A model generated the notes under the pieces. It was not told the origin of the DNA. It did not search any database and saw nothing but the letters and a program-made list of their open reading frames with translations. A stretch of DNA of 64,000 nt from Roseobacter litoralis Och 149 (lineage in GTDB: Bacteria; Pseudomonadota; Alphaproteobacteria; Rhodobacterales; Rhodobacteraceae), in contig NC_015730.1 of assembly GCF_000154785.2 (NCBI RefSeq), positions 2,542,001 through 2,606,000 on the forward strand, read 5' to 3'. The position numbers and the translations under genes are program-made. Positions 38,170 through 48,129 of this stretch are shown in pieces (position 1 is the stretch's first letter; each line of letters opens with the position of its first letter).

Positions 38170-39990
38170 ATGTGTGGTATCATTGGCGTACTAAGTAACC
38201 ATGAAGCAGCGCCAATCCTTGTCGACGCGCTCAAAAGGTTGGAATATCGCGGCTATGACAGCGCGGGCATCGCAACCGTTAACGCGGGGCATCTGGAGCG
38301 GCGGCGCGCGGTTGGCAAATTGGTGAACCTGTCAGATTTGCTGGTACATGAGCCGCTCGTCGGAAAGTCGGGCATTGGCCATACCCGCTGGGCCACCCAC
38401 GGCGCGCCGACCGTAACGAACGCCCACCCCCATCAGGCGGGGCCTGTGGCTGTTGTGCACAATGGTATTATCGAGAACTTCCGCGAACTGCGTGAAGAGT
38501 TGGCTGAAAACGGCGTTCAATTTGTCACGGAAACAGACACAGAAACCGTCGCACTGCTGACACAACACTTCATGTCCAAGGGTCAAAGCCCTGTAAATGC
38601 AGCTTTCCAAGCGCTGGATAAACTGCGCGGGGCCTTTGCACTGGCTTTCCTTTTTGATGGTGAAGACGATCTGATTGTCGCCGCGCGCAAAGGCTCGCCG
38701 CTCGCGATCGGACATGGCAAAGGCGAGATGTTTGTCGGCTCCGATGCGATCGCCCTCGCCCCCATGACGAATGAAATCACCTATCTGGAGGAAGGCGATC
38801 GCGCTGTCGTCACACGCACCAGCCTGCAGATTATCGACGCCGAGGGAAATCCCGTAACGCGCGCCGTCAAGACCATCCAGATCGACAATACCCGCATCGA
38901 CAAGGCCGGTCACAAACACTTCATGGCCAAGGAAATCGCCGAACAGCCTGCTGTTATCGCGCAGGCATTGGGGCACTATGTGACCAGCGATGGGCAGATT
39001 AATCTGCCCAAACCCGATATTGATTTCACCGCCATCGACCGCTTGACCATGGTGGCCTGTGGCACGGCCTATTACGCCTGCCTGACCGCAAAATACTGGT
39101 TTGAGCAAATTGCGCGTATCCCGGTCGAAGTTGATGTAGCCTCGGAGTTTCGCTACCGCGAGCCGCCGATCCCGGCGCGCTCGGCTGCGTTGTTCGTCAG
39201 CCAGTCCGGTGAAACTGCCGATACGCTGGCCGCCCTGCGCTATTGCGCAGGCAAGAGCGATACGATCCTGTCCGTGATCAACGTCCCCGAAAGCTCCATT
39301 GCGCGGGAAAGCGACCTGGTGCTGCCAATCCATGCCGGTGTCGAAGTTGGCGTCGCTTCCACCAAGGCGTTTACGTGCCAACTGACGGTCCTGTTTCTTC
39401 TGGTGTTGCGTGCCGCACAGGACCGGGGCGAGATCGACGCTGACACACTCGCGCAACATCTGTCGGACCTGCGCGATCTGCCCAACATCGTCAGTACCGC
39501 GCTTGGCGCAAACGCGGAAATGCACCAAGCGGCGATCAAGCTGGCGGAGGCGCGCGATGTACTGTTTCTGGGGCGCGGCCTGATGTATCCTCTCGCTTTA
39601 GAAGGCGCTTTAAAATTAAAAGAAATCAGCTATATACATGCCGAAGCTTATGCAGCAGGTGAATTGAAACATGGCCCCATTGCCCTGATCGACAAACATG
39701 TGCCGGTGGTTGTCATGGCGCCTCGCGATGCCCTTTTTGAAAAGACAGTCAGCAACATGCAGGAAGTGATGGCGCGCAAAGGACGGGTCATCCTCGTCTC
39801 GGACGCGACCGGGATCGCGGAGTTCGGACAAGAGGCTTTCGCAACCATTGAAATGCCCCAGGTTTCATCCGTTTTGACGCCGATCCTTTACGCGATACCT
39901 GCGCAATTGCTCGCGTATCATACCGCCGTGGCCAAAGGCACAGATGTTGACCAACCGCGCAATCTGGCAAAATCCGTAACGGTAGAATAG
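38170..39990 (+). CDS. glmS: Glutamine--fructose-6-phosphate aminotransferase (isomerizing)
   Basis: A 606-residue enzyme that makes glucosamine-6-phosphate, the entry step to amino sugars. The N-terminal glutaminase domain begins Met-Cys-G-I-I-G, with Cys2 as nucleophile after Met removal, and shows HTRWATHGAPT and HNGIIENFRELRE. Two SIS domains follow (SQSGETADTLAALRY; GRGLMYPLALEGALKLKEISY). The end DQPRNLAKSVTVE is the family C-terminus. It forms an operon with glmU. No glmS ribozyme was seen upstream. Confidence 0.98.
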   Translation: MCGIIGVLSNHEAAPILVDALKRLEYRGYDSAGIATVNAGHLERRRAVGKLVNLSDLLVHEPLVGKSGIGHTRWATHGAPTVTNAHPHQAGPVAVVHNGIIENFRELREELAENGVQFVTETDTETVALLTQHFMSKGQSPVNAAFQALDKLRGAFALAFLFDGEDDLIVAARKGSPLAIGHGKGEMFVGSDAIALAPMTNEITYLEEGDRAVVTRTSLQIIDAEGNPVTRAVKTIQIDNTRIDKAGHKHFMAKEIAEQPAVIAQALGHYVTSDGQINLPKPDIDFTAIDRLTMVACGTAYYACLTAKYWFEQIARIPVEVDVASEFRYREPPIPARSAALFVSQSGETADTLAALRYCAGKSDTILSVINVPESSIARESDLVLPIHAGVEVGVASTKAFTCQLTVLFLLVLRAAQDRGEIDADTLAQHLSDLRDLPNIVSTALGANAEMHQAAIKLAEARDVLFLGRGLMYPLALEGALKLKEISYIHAEAYAAGELKHGPIALIDKHVPVVVMAPRDALFEKTVSNMQEVMARKGRVILVSDATGIAEFGQEAFATIEMPQVSSVLTPILYAIPAQLLAYHTAVAKGTDVDQPRNLAKSVTVE

Positions 39991-40246
39991 ACAAGCAGTC
40001 GCACATGCCCCAACCACCTAAGGTAGATCAATTTTGAGGTCTGCCCGCTCCCCCCAATGACCGCCTGCGCAGCCTAACGCGGATCTGAAACAATGGGCGC
40101 TGGAAGACAATGCTTATCCCTCGGCCGACTGTACGAGCGACCGGTTCTTCGACAAAAAAACATGCTATATGTCGTCAATACAGGCTAGGAAGAGCTCAAG
40201 ACGGGAAGCCCTTTCCATTATTCAAATCTGATACACGGAGAAACCG

Positions 40247-40801
40247 GTGGCCACGCAATATGAAGAACTCAACGATACCCTGACGCGTTTCATCGAGATG
40301 CAGCATATCTTTTTCTGCGCCACGGCAGGTCCCGCCGGTCGGGTGAATGTTTCACCGAAAGGCATGGACAGTCTGCGCGTTCTGGGACCAAACCGCATCA
40401 TCTGGCGCAACCTCACCGGGTCCGGAAATGAGACTGCAGGGCATCTTGCACAAATCAACCGCATGACCTTGATGTGGTGTGGGTTTGAGAAAAAACCCAT
40501 GATCCTAAGGACGTACGGAAGTGCACGTACCCTGCACCGACGCGACACGGATTTTGACGCATTGAACGCCGAATTTCCACTATCTATCGCAGCGCGCCAA
40601 ATCTACGACGTCACGATTGATATGGTGCAAACCAGTTGCGGTTACGCGGTGCCATTCATGGACTACGCGGGCGAGCGCGATGTGTTGGCCAACTGGGCAG
40701 AGGACAAAGGCCCCGACGGCATTTCAGAATATTGGGAAACGCGCAATCAAACCACGATTGACGATGATCCCACGTTCATTCTGGCACCGGCCAAGGGATA
40801 A
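40247..40801 (+). CDS. Pyridoxamine 5'-phosphate oxidase family (FMN-binding split barrel) protein
   Basis: A 184-residue protein with the split-barrel fold typical of PPOX-like proteins: IEMQHIFFCATAGPAGRVNVSPKGMDSLRVLGPN near the start (in part: HIFFCATAGPAG, NVSPKGMDSL), NRIIWRNLTGSGNETAGHL, and the ending around CGYAVPFMDYAGERD. It begins with GTG, preceded by ACGGAG at seven bases. Family members bind FMN, F420 or haem; the substrate cannot be told. The gene stands alone, with 256 bases before and 93 bases after it containing nothing else recognisable. Confidence 0.88.
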   Translation: MATQYEELNDTLTRFIEMQHIFFCATAGPAGRVNVSPKGMDSLRVLGPNRIIWRNLTGSGNETAGHLAQINRMTLMWCGFEKKPMILRTYGSARTLHRRDTDFDALNAEFPLSIAARQIYDVTIDMVQTSCGYAVPFMDYAGERDVLANWAEDKGPDGISEYWETRNQTTIDDDPTFILAPAKG

Positions 40802-40894
40802 ACCGTTTCTGACGAGGCACCCGCAACGTTGTCGCACTACTCTTGTGACGTTATCTGCTTGCCGCGAAGCGCCGAGATCATTACTTGTTAATGT

Positions 40895-41902
40895 ATGAAT
40901 GCTCCGCTGATTGATCCCTTCGCCCGCGCCATTACCTATCTGCGTGTTTCCGTGACAGACCGGTGCGATTTCCGCTGTGTTTATTGCATGTCGGAAAACA
41001 TGACTTTTTTGCCCAAGAAAGAGCTTCTTACGCTCGAAGAGCTTGATCGCATGTGCTCGGCATTTGTGGGGCTCGGCGTGGAAAAATTGCGGATCACCGG
41101 GGGCGAGCCGTTGGTGCGTAAGGGTATTATGACCTTTTTCCAACGCATGTCGCGACACCTTGAAGCCGGTACGCTGAAAGAACTGACCCTCACGACAAAC
41201 GGCAGCCAACTCGAACGCTTTGCAGACGACCTTTATGCGGCGGGCGTGCGGCGGGTCAATGTCTCACTCGATACCCTGGATGAACAGAAATTCGCGGATA
41301 TTACGCGCTGGGGCCGCTTGCCGCAGGTGCTGCGGGGCATCGATGCGGCCCAAGCAGCTGGCATGCGCGTTAAACTGAACGCAGTGGCATTGAAGAACTT
41401 CAACGAAGACGAACTGCCAACGATTACCGAATGGTGCGCAGAGCGGGGCGTTGATTTGACTTGGATTGAAGTGATGCCAATGGGTGACATTGGTAACGAG
41501 GACCGTCTGGACCAGTATTGGTCCCTCAAAGACGTGCGCGCACGCTACGCCGAGCATTGCACCGTAACGGACTTGGCTGAACGGACAGGTGGCCCAGCAC
41601 GTTATGTCAGGCTGGAGGAAACGGGTCAGAAAATCGGGTTCATCACCCCGCTCAGCCACAATTTCTGCGAAAGCTGCAACCGTGTGCGTCTGACCTGTAC
41701 CGGTGAGCTGTTCATGTGTCTGGGGCAAGAAGATGCCGCAGATCTGCGTGCTCCGCTACGTGCCTATCCTGAGGATGACGCCCCGCTGCAAGAGGCAATT
41801 CGGGCCGCGATCGCGCGCAAGCCCAAGGGCCATGACTTTGACTACTCGCGTCAGCGCCTTGACGGCCAGATGCCGCGACACATGAGCCACACCGGCGGCT
41901 GA
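40895..41902 (+). CDS. moaA: GTP 3',8-cyclase (molybdenum cofactor synthesis)
   Basis: A 335-residue radical SAM enzyme for the first step of molybdopterin synthesis. The N-terminal SAM [4Fe-4S] motif reads C-D-F-R-C-V-Y-C near residue 24-31. The C-terminal second cluster is in [20 protein letters not shown], and the protein ends in Gly-Gly, which is required for activity. No other moa gene is nearby, so the pathway is scattered. It starts 93 bases after the PPOX-like gene and is followed eight bases later by the KDO transferase gene. Confidence 0.97.
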   Translation: MNAPLIDPFARAITYLRVSVTDRCDFRCVYCMSENMTFLPKKELLTLEELDRMCSAFVGLGVEKLRITGGEPLVRKGIMTFFQRMSRHLEAGTLKELTLTTNGSQLERFADDLYAAGVRRVNVSLDTLDEQKFADITRWGRLPQVLRGIDAAQAAGMRVKLNAVALKNFNEDELPTITEWCAERGVDLTWIEVMPMGDIGNEDRLDQYWSLKDVRARYAEHCTVTDLAERTGGPARYVRLEETGQKIGFITPLSHNFCESCNRVRLTCTGELFMCLGQEDAADLRAPLRAYPEDDAPLQEAIRAAIARKPKGHDFDYSRQRLDGQMPRHMSHTGG

Positions 41903-41910
41903 CCTGCGCC

Positions 41911-43206
41911 ATGCGCCCCCCTTTGCTTTACCATCTGTATGTGGGTGCCACCGCGGTTCTGGTCCCATTTTTTGCCTGGATCGAAACCCGAAAGCTGCGC
42001 GCAGCGGGCGTGCCCATTGTGCGTGCGCATGAAAAACTCGGGCATGCCACCGCCATGCGCGAAGGGTCGGGCCCGCTGATCTGGTTTCACGCAGCCTCGG
42101 TTGGCGAAAGCATGTCTGTCCTGTCTTTGATTGCCGAAATGGGGCGGCAAATGCCCCGCGCCAATTTTCTGATCACCTCTGGCACGGCCACATCGGCCAA
42201 GATGGTGGCGAACCACTTGCCACCGCGCACGGTGCACCAGTTTGCCCCCCTTGATGCGCCCGGTCCTTTGCGTCGGTTCATCCGTCACTGGCGCCCTGAT
42301 TGCGTGGTTTTCGTGGAAAGCGAGCTGTGGCCGCAAATGCTGCGGCTGACGCGGGACAGCGGCGCGAAAATGATCCTTGTGAACGCCCGCCTGAGTGAGA
42401 CCTCACAAAAGGCATGGAAGCGGCGACCCAAAACCGCGGCTTTTGTTCTGGGCACGTTCGATCTGATTTTGACCCAGAACGACGAAATGGCGCAGGCGAT
42501 GGTGGATATGCACGCCCCCGCCGATCGGGTGGCGCGTGGCATCAACCTGAAATCGCTGGCTGCCCCCTTGCAGCAAAACCCTGAAACGCTTGCGAAAATT
42601 CGCACCAGCCTGAAAGGCAGACGTGTTTGGGTTGCCGCTTCAACCCACAAGGGCGAAGAGGAAATCGTGCTGCGCGCGCATGCCCGGCTGTTGCTGGATA
42701 ACCCGGATCTGCTGTTGCTGCTGGCGCCGCGCCACACCGAGCGCAGCAAAGACGTCGCGCAGTTGATCGAGGATCAGGGATTGAGTGCCCGCATTCGGTC
42801 CAAAGGCGAGTTGCCGGGCAACCGGGACGTCTACCTCGCCGATACTCTGGGCGAATTGGGCAATTGGTACGCTTTATCCAACGCGATTTTTCTTGGTGGA
42901 TCGCTGAAACCCATCGGCGGGCATAACCCGTTTGAGGTCACACTGAGTGGTTCCGGTGTCATCTCCGGACCCGAGGTTTTCAATTTCAGCGAAACATATG
43001 CCGAGATGACACAAGCCGGTGTCGTCCGCTTCGTCAATGATGATGCGGAATTGGCCGAAGCGGTCGACAAGATGCTCAATGATACCGCATTGATGGAAGC
43101 GACGGGCCGTGCCGCGCGCGATTATGTGCGTGGAAAGTCATCCCAGACCAGCACGATTGCCACGCGGCTGATCCGTGCGCTTCATCTGCAAGACGAGGTG
43201 CGCTGA
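41911..43206 (+). CDS. waaA: 3-deoxy-D-manno-octulosonic acid (KDO) transferase
   Basis: A 431-residue inner-membrane-bound GT-B glycosyltransferase that adds KDO to lipid IVA in lipopolysaccharide synthesis. The N-terminal hydrophobic stretch (LLYHLYVGATAVLVPFFAWI, residues 4-23) is the membrane anchor. Conserved parts: WFHAASVGESMSVLSLI, FLITSGTATSAKMV, VFVESELWPQMLR and GGSLKPIGGHNPFE. The last base of its stop codon region overlaps the next gene start (T-G-A-T-G), so the two are coupled. Confidence 0.96.
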   Translation: MRPPLLYHLYVGATAVLVPFFAWIETRKLRAAGVPIVRAHEKLGHATAMREGSGPLIWFHAASVGESMSVLSLIAEMGRQMPRANFLITSGTATSAKMVANHLPPRTVHQFAPLDAPGPLRRFIRHWRPDCVVFVESELWPQMLRLTRDSGAKMILVNARLSETSQKAWKRRPKTAAFVLGTFDLILTQNDEMAQAMVDMHAPADRVARGINLKSLAAPLQQNPETLAKIRTSLKGRRVWVAASTHKGEEEIVLRAHARLLLDNPDLLLLLAPRHTERSKDVAQLIEDQGLSARIRSKGELPGNRDVYLADTLGELGNWYALSNAIFLGGSLKPIGGHNPFEVTLSGSGVISGPEVFNFSETYAEMTQAGVVRFVNDDAELAEAVDKMLNDTALMEATGRAARDYVRGKSSQTSTIATRLIRALHLQDEVR

Positions 43207-44276
43207 TGCCCCCTGCCCAGATCCCACCGCTCAAAGAGATCGAGGTGATTGCGCCCAATTTCAAACGCCGTCACTCGGGCGTGACATCGACCGTGATCCG
43301 TCTTGTGCCACTACAGGCGCGTGATATCGCCATTGTTGCCTCTGGCCCTGACCTGCCCGACGAAGTGCCGAACCTGCCCCCCTTTGGGCTGCTGCGCTTG
43401 CCCCGTTCCGGCCCCTCTGGGGCACGTGTCTGGCATGCGCGACGCAATGTTGAAATGGTGGCAGGGCTGGCGTTGAAATATCTTGCGGGGAAGCGGCTGA
43501 AACTGCTTTTCACCTCCGCCGCGCAGCGCCGCCATACGGGCTTTACCCGTTGGCTCATTCGCCAGATGGACGCGGTGATCGCCACGTCCGCCAAGTCCGC
43601 AGGTTACCTCGAACGCGAGGCAACGGTGATTCACCATGGCATCGATTGCGCCCTGTTCAGCCCCGTTGAAGACCGCGAAAGCCTGCGCGCTTCACTCGAT
43701 CTGCCGCCAGAGGGTCCCCTCGTCGGCTGTTTTGGCCGTATTCGTCACCAAAAGGGCAATGACCTATTTGTCAAAGCAATGATCAGCGTCTTTTCTGAGG
43801 TGCCGCACGGCAAGGCACTGATGATGGGTCGTGCCACAGATGAACACAAAACCTATCTGCAAGACCTCAAGGACGAAGTCGCCGCTGCAGGGCTGTCGGA
43901 TCGGATTCTGTTTCGCGATGAGGTTCCGATTGACCAACTGTCCCTGCATTTTCAGGCGCTGGACCTATACATCGCACCGCAGCGTTGGGAGGGGTTTGGG
44001 CTGACGCCGCTTGAGGCGATGGCCTGTGGCGCGCCCGTGGTTGCCACACGCGTCGGCGCATTCGAAGAGCTGATCGAGGACGGCGTAACCGGCAATCTTG
44101 TCGACGTTGATGACGTCAGCGCCATCACAACCAACCTCCGGCGGTTGCTGATCGATGACGAGATGCGTGCTGATTTCGCCAAAGCCGCGCGTGAAAACGC
44201 CGTCACCAATTTTTCAATTGAAAAAGAGGCCGCGTCCATTCTCAGGATCTATCACCACCTGCTCGGCCGCGCGTGA
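43206..44276 (+). CDS. Group 1 glycosyltransferase, probable LPS core transferase (LpcC-like)
   Basis: A 356-residue GT-B enzyme of the GT4 type. The donor-binding region contains APQRWEGFGLTPLEAMACGAPVVATRVG with the E-x7-E motif, and FGRIRHQKGNDLFVKAM marks the start of the C-terminal domain. The N-terminus (VIAPNFKRRHSGVTSTVIRL) resembles the rhizobial LpcC mannosyltransferase, which adds the first sugar to KDO; that resemblance is recalled and not searched. Coupling to waaA by a one-base overlap fits an LPS core role. Confidence 0.87.
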   Translation: MPPAQIPPLKEIEVIAPNFKRRHSGVTSTVIRLVPLQARDIAIVASGPDLPDEVPNLPPFGLLRLPRSGPSGARVWHARRNVEMVAGLALKYLAGKRLKLLFTSAAQRRHTGFTRWLIRQMDAVIATSAKSAGYLEREATVIHHGIDCALFSPVEDRESLRASLDLPPEGPLVGCFGRIRHQKGNDLFVKAMISVFSEVPHGKALMMGRATDEHKTYLQDLKDEVAAAGLSDRILFRDEVPIDQLSLHFQALDLYIAPQRWEGFGLTPLEAMACGAPVVATRVGAFEELIEDGVTGNLVDVDDVSAITTNLRRLLIDDEMRADFAKAARENAVTNFSIEKEAASILRIYHHLLGRA

Positions 44277-44290
44277 CCCAAAGCCGCTGA

Positions 44291-45454
44291 CTAGGCCGCT
44301 GGCATGCGTTGTTCCACGATTTCGGCCCACCAGCTGCACCCGGCGGGAATGGCGTCGTCGTCGAAATTATATTCGGGATGATGCAGCCGCGCGCTCGCGC
44401 CATTGCCCATCAGGATATAGGCACCGGGGCGCTCTTCGAGCATAAAGGCGAAATCCTCGCCCCCCATTACCAATTCCGCGTCTGCACAATCGCCCGCAAC
44501 CTTGGTGGCCACTTCGGCGGCAAACTCGGTTTGCGCCGGATGGTTCACCGTCACGGGATAGTTGCGGATATAACTGATGCGGCCTGTGGCGCCAAAATTC
44601 TCCGCCGTCCCTTCGACGATTTTCGTCAGCCGCTCTTCGACAAGATCACGCATGGCAGTGCTCATGGTACGCGCCGTGCCTTTCAGCTTCACCGTTTGCG
44701 GGATGACATTGTAGGCATGCGATGAGGTCTCAAAGGACGTGATCGACATGACCACCTGCTCGACCGGGTCCGCGTTCCGACTGGCGATGGATTGCCCCGC
44801 CAGAACGATGTGACTGGCGATCACCGTGGGATCAATCGTCTGATGCGGGAAAGCGGCATGCCCGCCTTTGCCCTCGATCTCAATCTCGAAAATATCGGTG
44901 GCGGCGAAAAACGCGCCCGGGCGGATAGCGAACTTGCCCGTTTCGATTCCAGGCCAGTTGTGCATGCCATAGACTTCCTGAATACCGAAACGGTTCATCA
45001 GGCCATCTTCGCACATCTCGCGACCGCCGCCGCCGCCCTCTTCGGCGGGCTGAAAGATCACAACGGCAGTGCCATCGAAATTACGTGTTTCGCACAGGTA
45101 TTTCGCCGCCCCCAGCAACATCGCCGTATGACCGTCGTGCCCACAGGCGTGCATCTTTCCCGGCACGGTGGAGGCGTAATCAACACCCGTTTCTTCGGGG
45201 ATCGGCAGAGCATCCATATCCGCGCGCAGCCCGACCACGTGGCCCGATGTATCAGAGCGACCCTTGATCACACCAACGACACCCGTGCGCCCGATACCGG
45301 TCACAACCTCGTCACACCCGAAGGCCGCAAGCCTTTCAGCCACCAGTCCCGCCGTGCGATGCGTATCAAAAAGCAGCTCGGGATGCGCATGCAAATCCTG
45401 ACGCCATGCCGCGATTTCAGGCTGAAGTTCGGAAAATCGGTTCTTGATGGGCAT
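44291..45454 (-). CDS. M20-family amidohydrolase (hippurate hydrolase-like)
   Basis: A 387-residue metal-dependent amidohydrolase of the M20D type (hippuricase, N-acyl amino acid hydrolase, IAA-amino-acid hydrolase). Metal motifs: GLRADMDALPI, HACGHDGHTAMLLGAA, FQPAEEGGGGG with the catalytic Glu pair, and MGGEDFAFML near the C-terminus. The start at 45454 has CAGGAGAGAC upstream; the frame is open to 45502. It lies behind the FAD oxidoreductase gene, separated by 146 bases, and may belong to the same catabolic block. Its likely role is removing an acyl group from an amino acid or peptide. Confidence 0.9.
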   Translation of the reverse strand: MPIKNRFSELQPEIAAWRQDLHAHPELLFDTHRTAGLVAERLAAFGCDEVVTGIGRTGVVGVIKGRSDTSGHVVGLRADMDALPIPEETGVDYASTVPGKMHACGHDGHTAMLLGAAKYLCETRNFDGTAVVIFQPAEEGGGGGREMCEDGLMNRFGIQEVYGMHNWPGIETGKFAIRPGAFFAATDIFEIEIEGKGGHAAFPHQTIDPTVIASHIVLAGQSIASRNADPVEQVVMSITSFETSSHAYNVIPQTVKLKGTARTMSTAMRDLVEERLTKIVEGTAENFGATGRISYIRNYPVTVNHPAQTEFAAEVATKVAGDCADAELVMGGEDFAFMLEERPGAYILMGNGASARLHHPEYNFDDDAIPAGCSWWAEIVEQRMPAA

Positions 45455-45600
45455 CAGAAGTCTCTCCTGCAAGGCGATAGGGGCGATGTTTGCCAGCGTC
45501 ATTGGCAGCTATGTCTGAGTGGGGCAAGTGCGATGAGCGGTGCCTGCATTCCGATATGGCATCATAGGGCGCCGCGTCGAAGCTGCAAGCGGTCGACCGT

Positions 45601-46953
45601 TCAAAGTGCGGGGCCGAGATCCATCGCACTGCCATCGGTGAAACGAGAGAACCGAAATCGCGTCAACGCATGCCCGCTTTCCCTTCCTGTGGCCAAACGC
45701 GCCAGAATGCGCCCGATGGCGGGGCCAATGCCAAAGCCGTGCCCGCTCATGCCAGTGCCAATCGTCAATCCGGGCAGCACAGCCACCGTATCAATAACGG
45801 GCACAAGATCGGGCATCGTGTCGATCATACCCGCCCAGGCACAAGACACCCTGAAGTCCGGCAGATCAGGGAAAAGTCTTGAAAATTCGTCTGTTATGGT
45901 TTGCACCTTACCCGCATTCGGACGCGGATTGAGAATTCGCATGTCTTCAAAGGGCGAGACCATATCCGCATCCCACCGGCGCGCTGTTCCCCATGCATCC
46001 GGGTAGCCTTTGGGAGCAGCGGGTAAAAACTGGGTGCCAAAGGGGTCGGCGCGCAACTGCGTCAGGAATTTCGGCAATGATCGAAAAGCGCTTGGTCCTA
46101 CGAACAGTTCATGAAATCCGCCCGGGGCAAGCGTATAGCCCCGATCTTTTCGCAGACGAAATGCGACTTTGTCATCCGCCGCCCCACCCTGAAAAACCAC
46201 CGGAAGCCGTGTTGTGGCAGCAACCGTCGCGCGAACAGATAGCTGTGGCAGTTTGACCCCGTGATTTGCCAAAAACAGCGATGACCAAGCGCCACCCGCC
46301 AGCACAACCTGTGACGTTTCAATGCGCCCTTTCTCGGTCAGAACCCCCTTGATCCGGCCCGTCTCGATATCCAGACAGCGAACGGCGCAGTTCTCAATGA
46401 TCTGCGCGCCATCGCGCACGGCAATGCCCGCCAGTGCCGGAACCGCGACCCACGGCTCCGCACGCATGTCAGAGGGCGTATAGAGTGCACCTGCATACCG
46501 CCGGGACATGTTGGGGATAAGGCTATCCGTTTGCTTTTGCGACAAGATGCGCGTGTCCACGTCTTGATCGGATGCGATCTTTTGCCATGCCTCATAGCGT
46601 GCCATCGCCGCAGCATCCGAGGCCAGATAGGTGACGCCACCTTGGGTCAGACCGATGTCGACGTTCGTCTCAGCGGCCAGCTGACGCCACAGCTGGTTGG
46701 CTTCTTTCATGATCGGTAATTCGTCCGGGTCACGCCCTTGCTGACGGATCCAACCCCAGTTTCTGCTGGACTGCTCCGCACTGATGCGCCCCTTTTCCAG
46801 CAGCACCACGCGGTGCCCTTCGCGCGCCAGAAAAAGCGCAGTGCACACGCCAATCACGCCACCGCCGATGACCACAACGTCGGCCGTGTCAGGCAGAGCA
46901 CCAGCAAATGTCACAGGCGTCGCCGCTGTGATTGGAAATACCGCGGTCATCAC
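45601..46953 (-). CDS. FAD-dependent oxidoreductase (D-amino-acid oxidase/dehydrogenase family)
   Basis: A 450-residue DAO-fold enzyme. The FAD dinucleotide motif is VVVIGGGVIGVCTALFLAREG (in part: IGGGVIGVCTALFLA, about residues 28-42), followed by VVLLEKG, SSRNWGWIRQQGRDPDELP, which resembles gamma-glutamylputrescine or opine oxidoreductases, and a C-terminal FAD region GLTIGTGMSGHGFGIGPAIG. The substrate would be an amine or amino acid. It starts twelve bases after the argE-like gene and is therefore in the operon led by the ABC ATPase. An alternative start is one codon in. Confidence 0.9.
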   Translation of the reverse strand: MMTAVFPITAATPVTFAGALPDTADVVVIGGGVIGVCTALFLAREGHRVVLLEKGRISAEQSSRNWGWIRQQGRDPDELPIMKEANQLWRQLAAETNVDIGLTQGGVTYLASDAAAMARYEAWQKIASDQDVDTRILSQKQTDSLIPNMSRRYAGALYTPSDMRAEPWVAVPALAGIAVRDGAQIIENCAVRCLDIETGRIKGVLTEKGRIETSQVVLAGGAWSSLFLANHGVKLPQLSVRATVAATTRLPVVFQGGAADDKVAFRLRKDRGYTLAPGGFHELFVGPSAFRSLPKFLTQLRADPFGTQFLPAAPKGYPDAWGTARRWDADMVSPFEDMRILNPRPNAGKVQTITDEFSRLFPDLPDFRVSCAWAGMIDTMPDLVPVIDTVAVLPGLTIGTGMSGHGFGIGPAIGRILARLATGRESGHALTRFRFSRFTDGSAMDLGPAL

Positions 46954-46965
46954 GCGTCCCCGTCC

Positions 46966-48129
46966 TTACGTGCAAAGCCGTTCAACCAGCCGCCGCATGA
47001 AGCCATGACCGGCCTCAAACTGTGCTTTGGTGATATACTCGTTGGGTTGGTGCGCCTGCGCAATATCGCCCGGCCCGCAGATGATCGCCGAATATCCGGC
47101 CTCCTGAAACTGTCCCGCCTCTGTTGCGTAGCTGACAACATGGCTTGCGTTGTCACCGGTCAGGCTGCGCACCAGTGTTTCGGCCTCGCCTTCATCCTCG
47201 GGGCTGAGGGCTGGTACATTGAACCGTTCGCTCAGCTGGATAAACGTTTCCGGCACGATGGCCTGCATTTGCTGCTCCACATCGACGACAACTTCGCGGT
47301 AGCGCGCCTCCCACTCCGCTTTCGTTTCATCCGGCACCACCCTGAAATCCATGGCGAAATAGCAATCCTTGGCGGTGATGTTGTGGGCTGTTCCACCACT
47401 GATCTGCCCCACATGCAGCGTGGTATAGGGTGGATCAAACGCCTGCGCCAAAGTGCCCGGAACCGCGTCGCGGTTTGCAGCATTCGTGAGATTGGCCCAC
47501 TCGATCAGTTTGGCCCCGAACATGATCGCATTCACACCACGATCCATCAACGAGCTATGCACCTCAAAGCCGCGAATATGCGTGTCAAAGCCACTGCCGC
47601 CCTTGTGGCCAGACACAGCCTGCATCATCGAGGGTTCTCCGACGATGACGGCCGCACCCTTTGGCAGGACGGGCTGCATCGCGTTGATCATAGGGGGTGC
47701 GCCGGTGCAGCCGATCTCTTCGTCAAAACTCAGCGCAATCTGCAGGGGCCGTTTCACACCGACATGCTGTGCCTCGACCAGTGCCCAGATGGCCAGCGCG
47801 TCAAAACCCTTCATGTCGCAGGTGCCGCGGCCAAAATACTTGCCGTCCTTTTCCATCACCTCGAACGGATCGCTGTCCCAGGGCTGGCCGTCAACGGGGA
47901 CAACATCCGTATGCCCCGACAGCACAATCGCCCCCTCCTGCCAGGGACCGACATGCGCAAAAAGCGCGTGTTTCGGCTGTTCTGAGTCGACATAGCGATG
48001 GCTTTGAATGTCATGGCTGGCCAGATAGTCGGCCACCCAGTCGATCAACGGGATGTTCGTGTCTCTGCTCACCGTTGGAAAAGCGACAAGCTGCTGCATC
48101 AGTTCCAGCGGTGAAAGGCGTTTCGTCAT
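46966..48129 (-). CDS. argE: Acetylornithine deacetylase-like M20 peptidase
   Basis: A 387-residue member of the ArgE/DapE group. Metal-binding parts: VLSGHTDVVPVDGQPWDSDPF with the first His-x-Asp, FGRGTCDMKGFDALAIWAL with the bridging Asp, DEEIGCTGAPPMI with the catalytic Glu pair, and CGPGDIAQAHQPNEYI with the C-terminal His. ArgE removes acetate from N-acetylornithine, but roseobacters often have several copies and the catabolic setting here suggests a broader N-acyl amino acid substrate. Its ATG overlaps the stop of the SDR gene by four bases. Confidence 0.88.
   Translation of the reverse strand: MTKRLSPLELMQQLVAFPTVSRDTNIPLIDWVADYLASHDIQSHRYVDSEQPKHALFAHVGPWQEGAIVLSGHTDVVPVDGQPWDSDPFEVMEKDGKYFGRGTCDMKGFDALAIWALVEAQHVGVKRPLQIALSFDEEIGCTGAPPMINAMQPVLPKGAAVIVGEPSMMQAVSGHKGGSGFDTHIRGFEVHSSLMDRGVNAIMFGAKLIEWANLTNAANRDAVPGTLAQAFDPPYTTLHVGQISGGTAHNITAKDCYFAMDFRVVPDETKAEWEARYREVVVDVEQQMQAIVPETFIQLSERFNVPALSPEDEGEAETLVRSLTGDNASHVVSYATEAGQFQEAGYSAIICGPGDIAQAHQPNEYITKAQFEAGHGFMRRLVERLCT

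Noticed and set aside
38332..39528. 398-codon minus-strand frame opposite glmS
   Set aside because: A shadow of glmS; low-complexity composition and no protein family character.
39991..40246. Interval after glmS examined for a terminator, small RNA or ribozyme
   Set aside because: No stable stem with T-run, no conserved RNA motif and no ORF with a ribosome-binding site was seen.
44792..47985. Long plus-strand frames opposite the M20, FAD oxidoreductase and argE-like genes
   Set aside because: The minus-strand products have complete catalytic motifs; the plus-strand frames have none and carry typical antisense residue bias.
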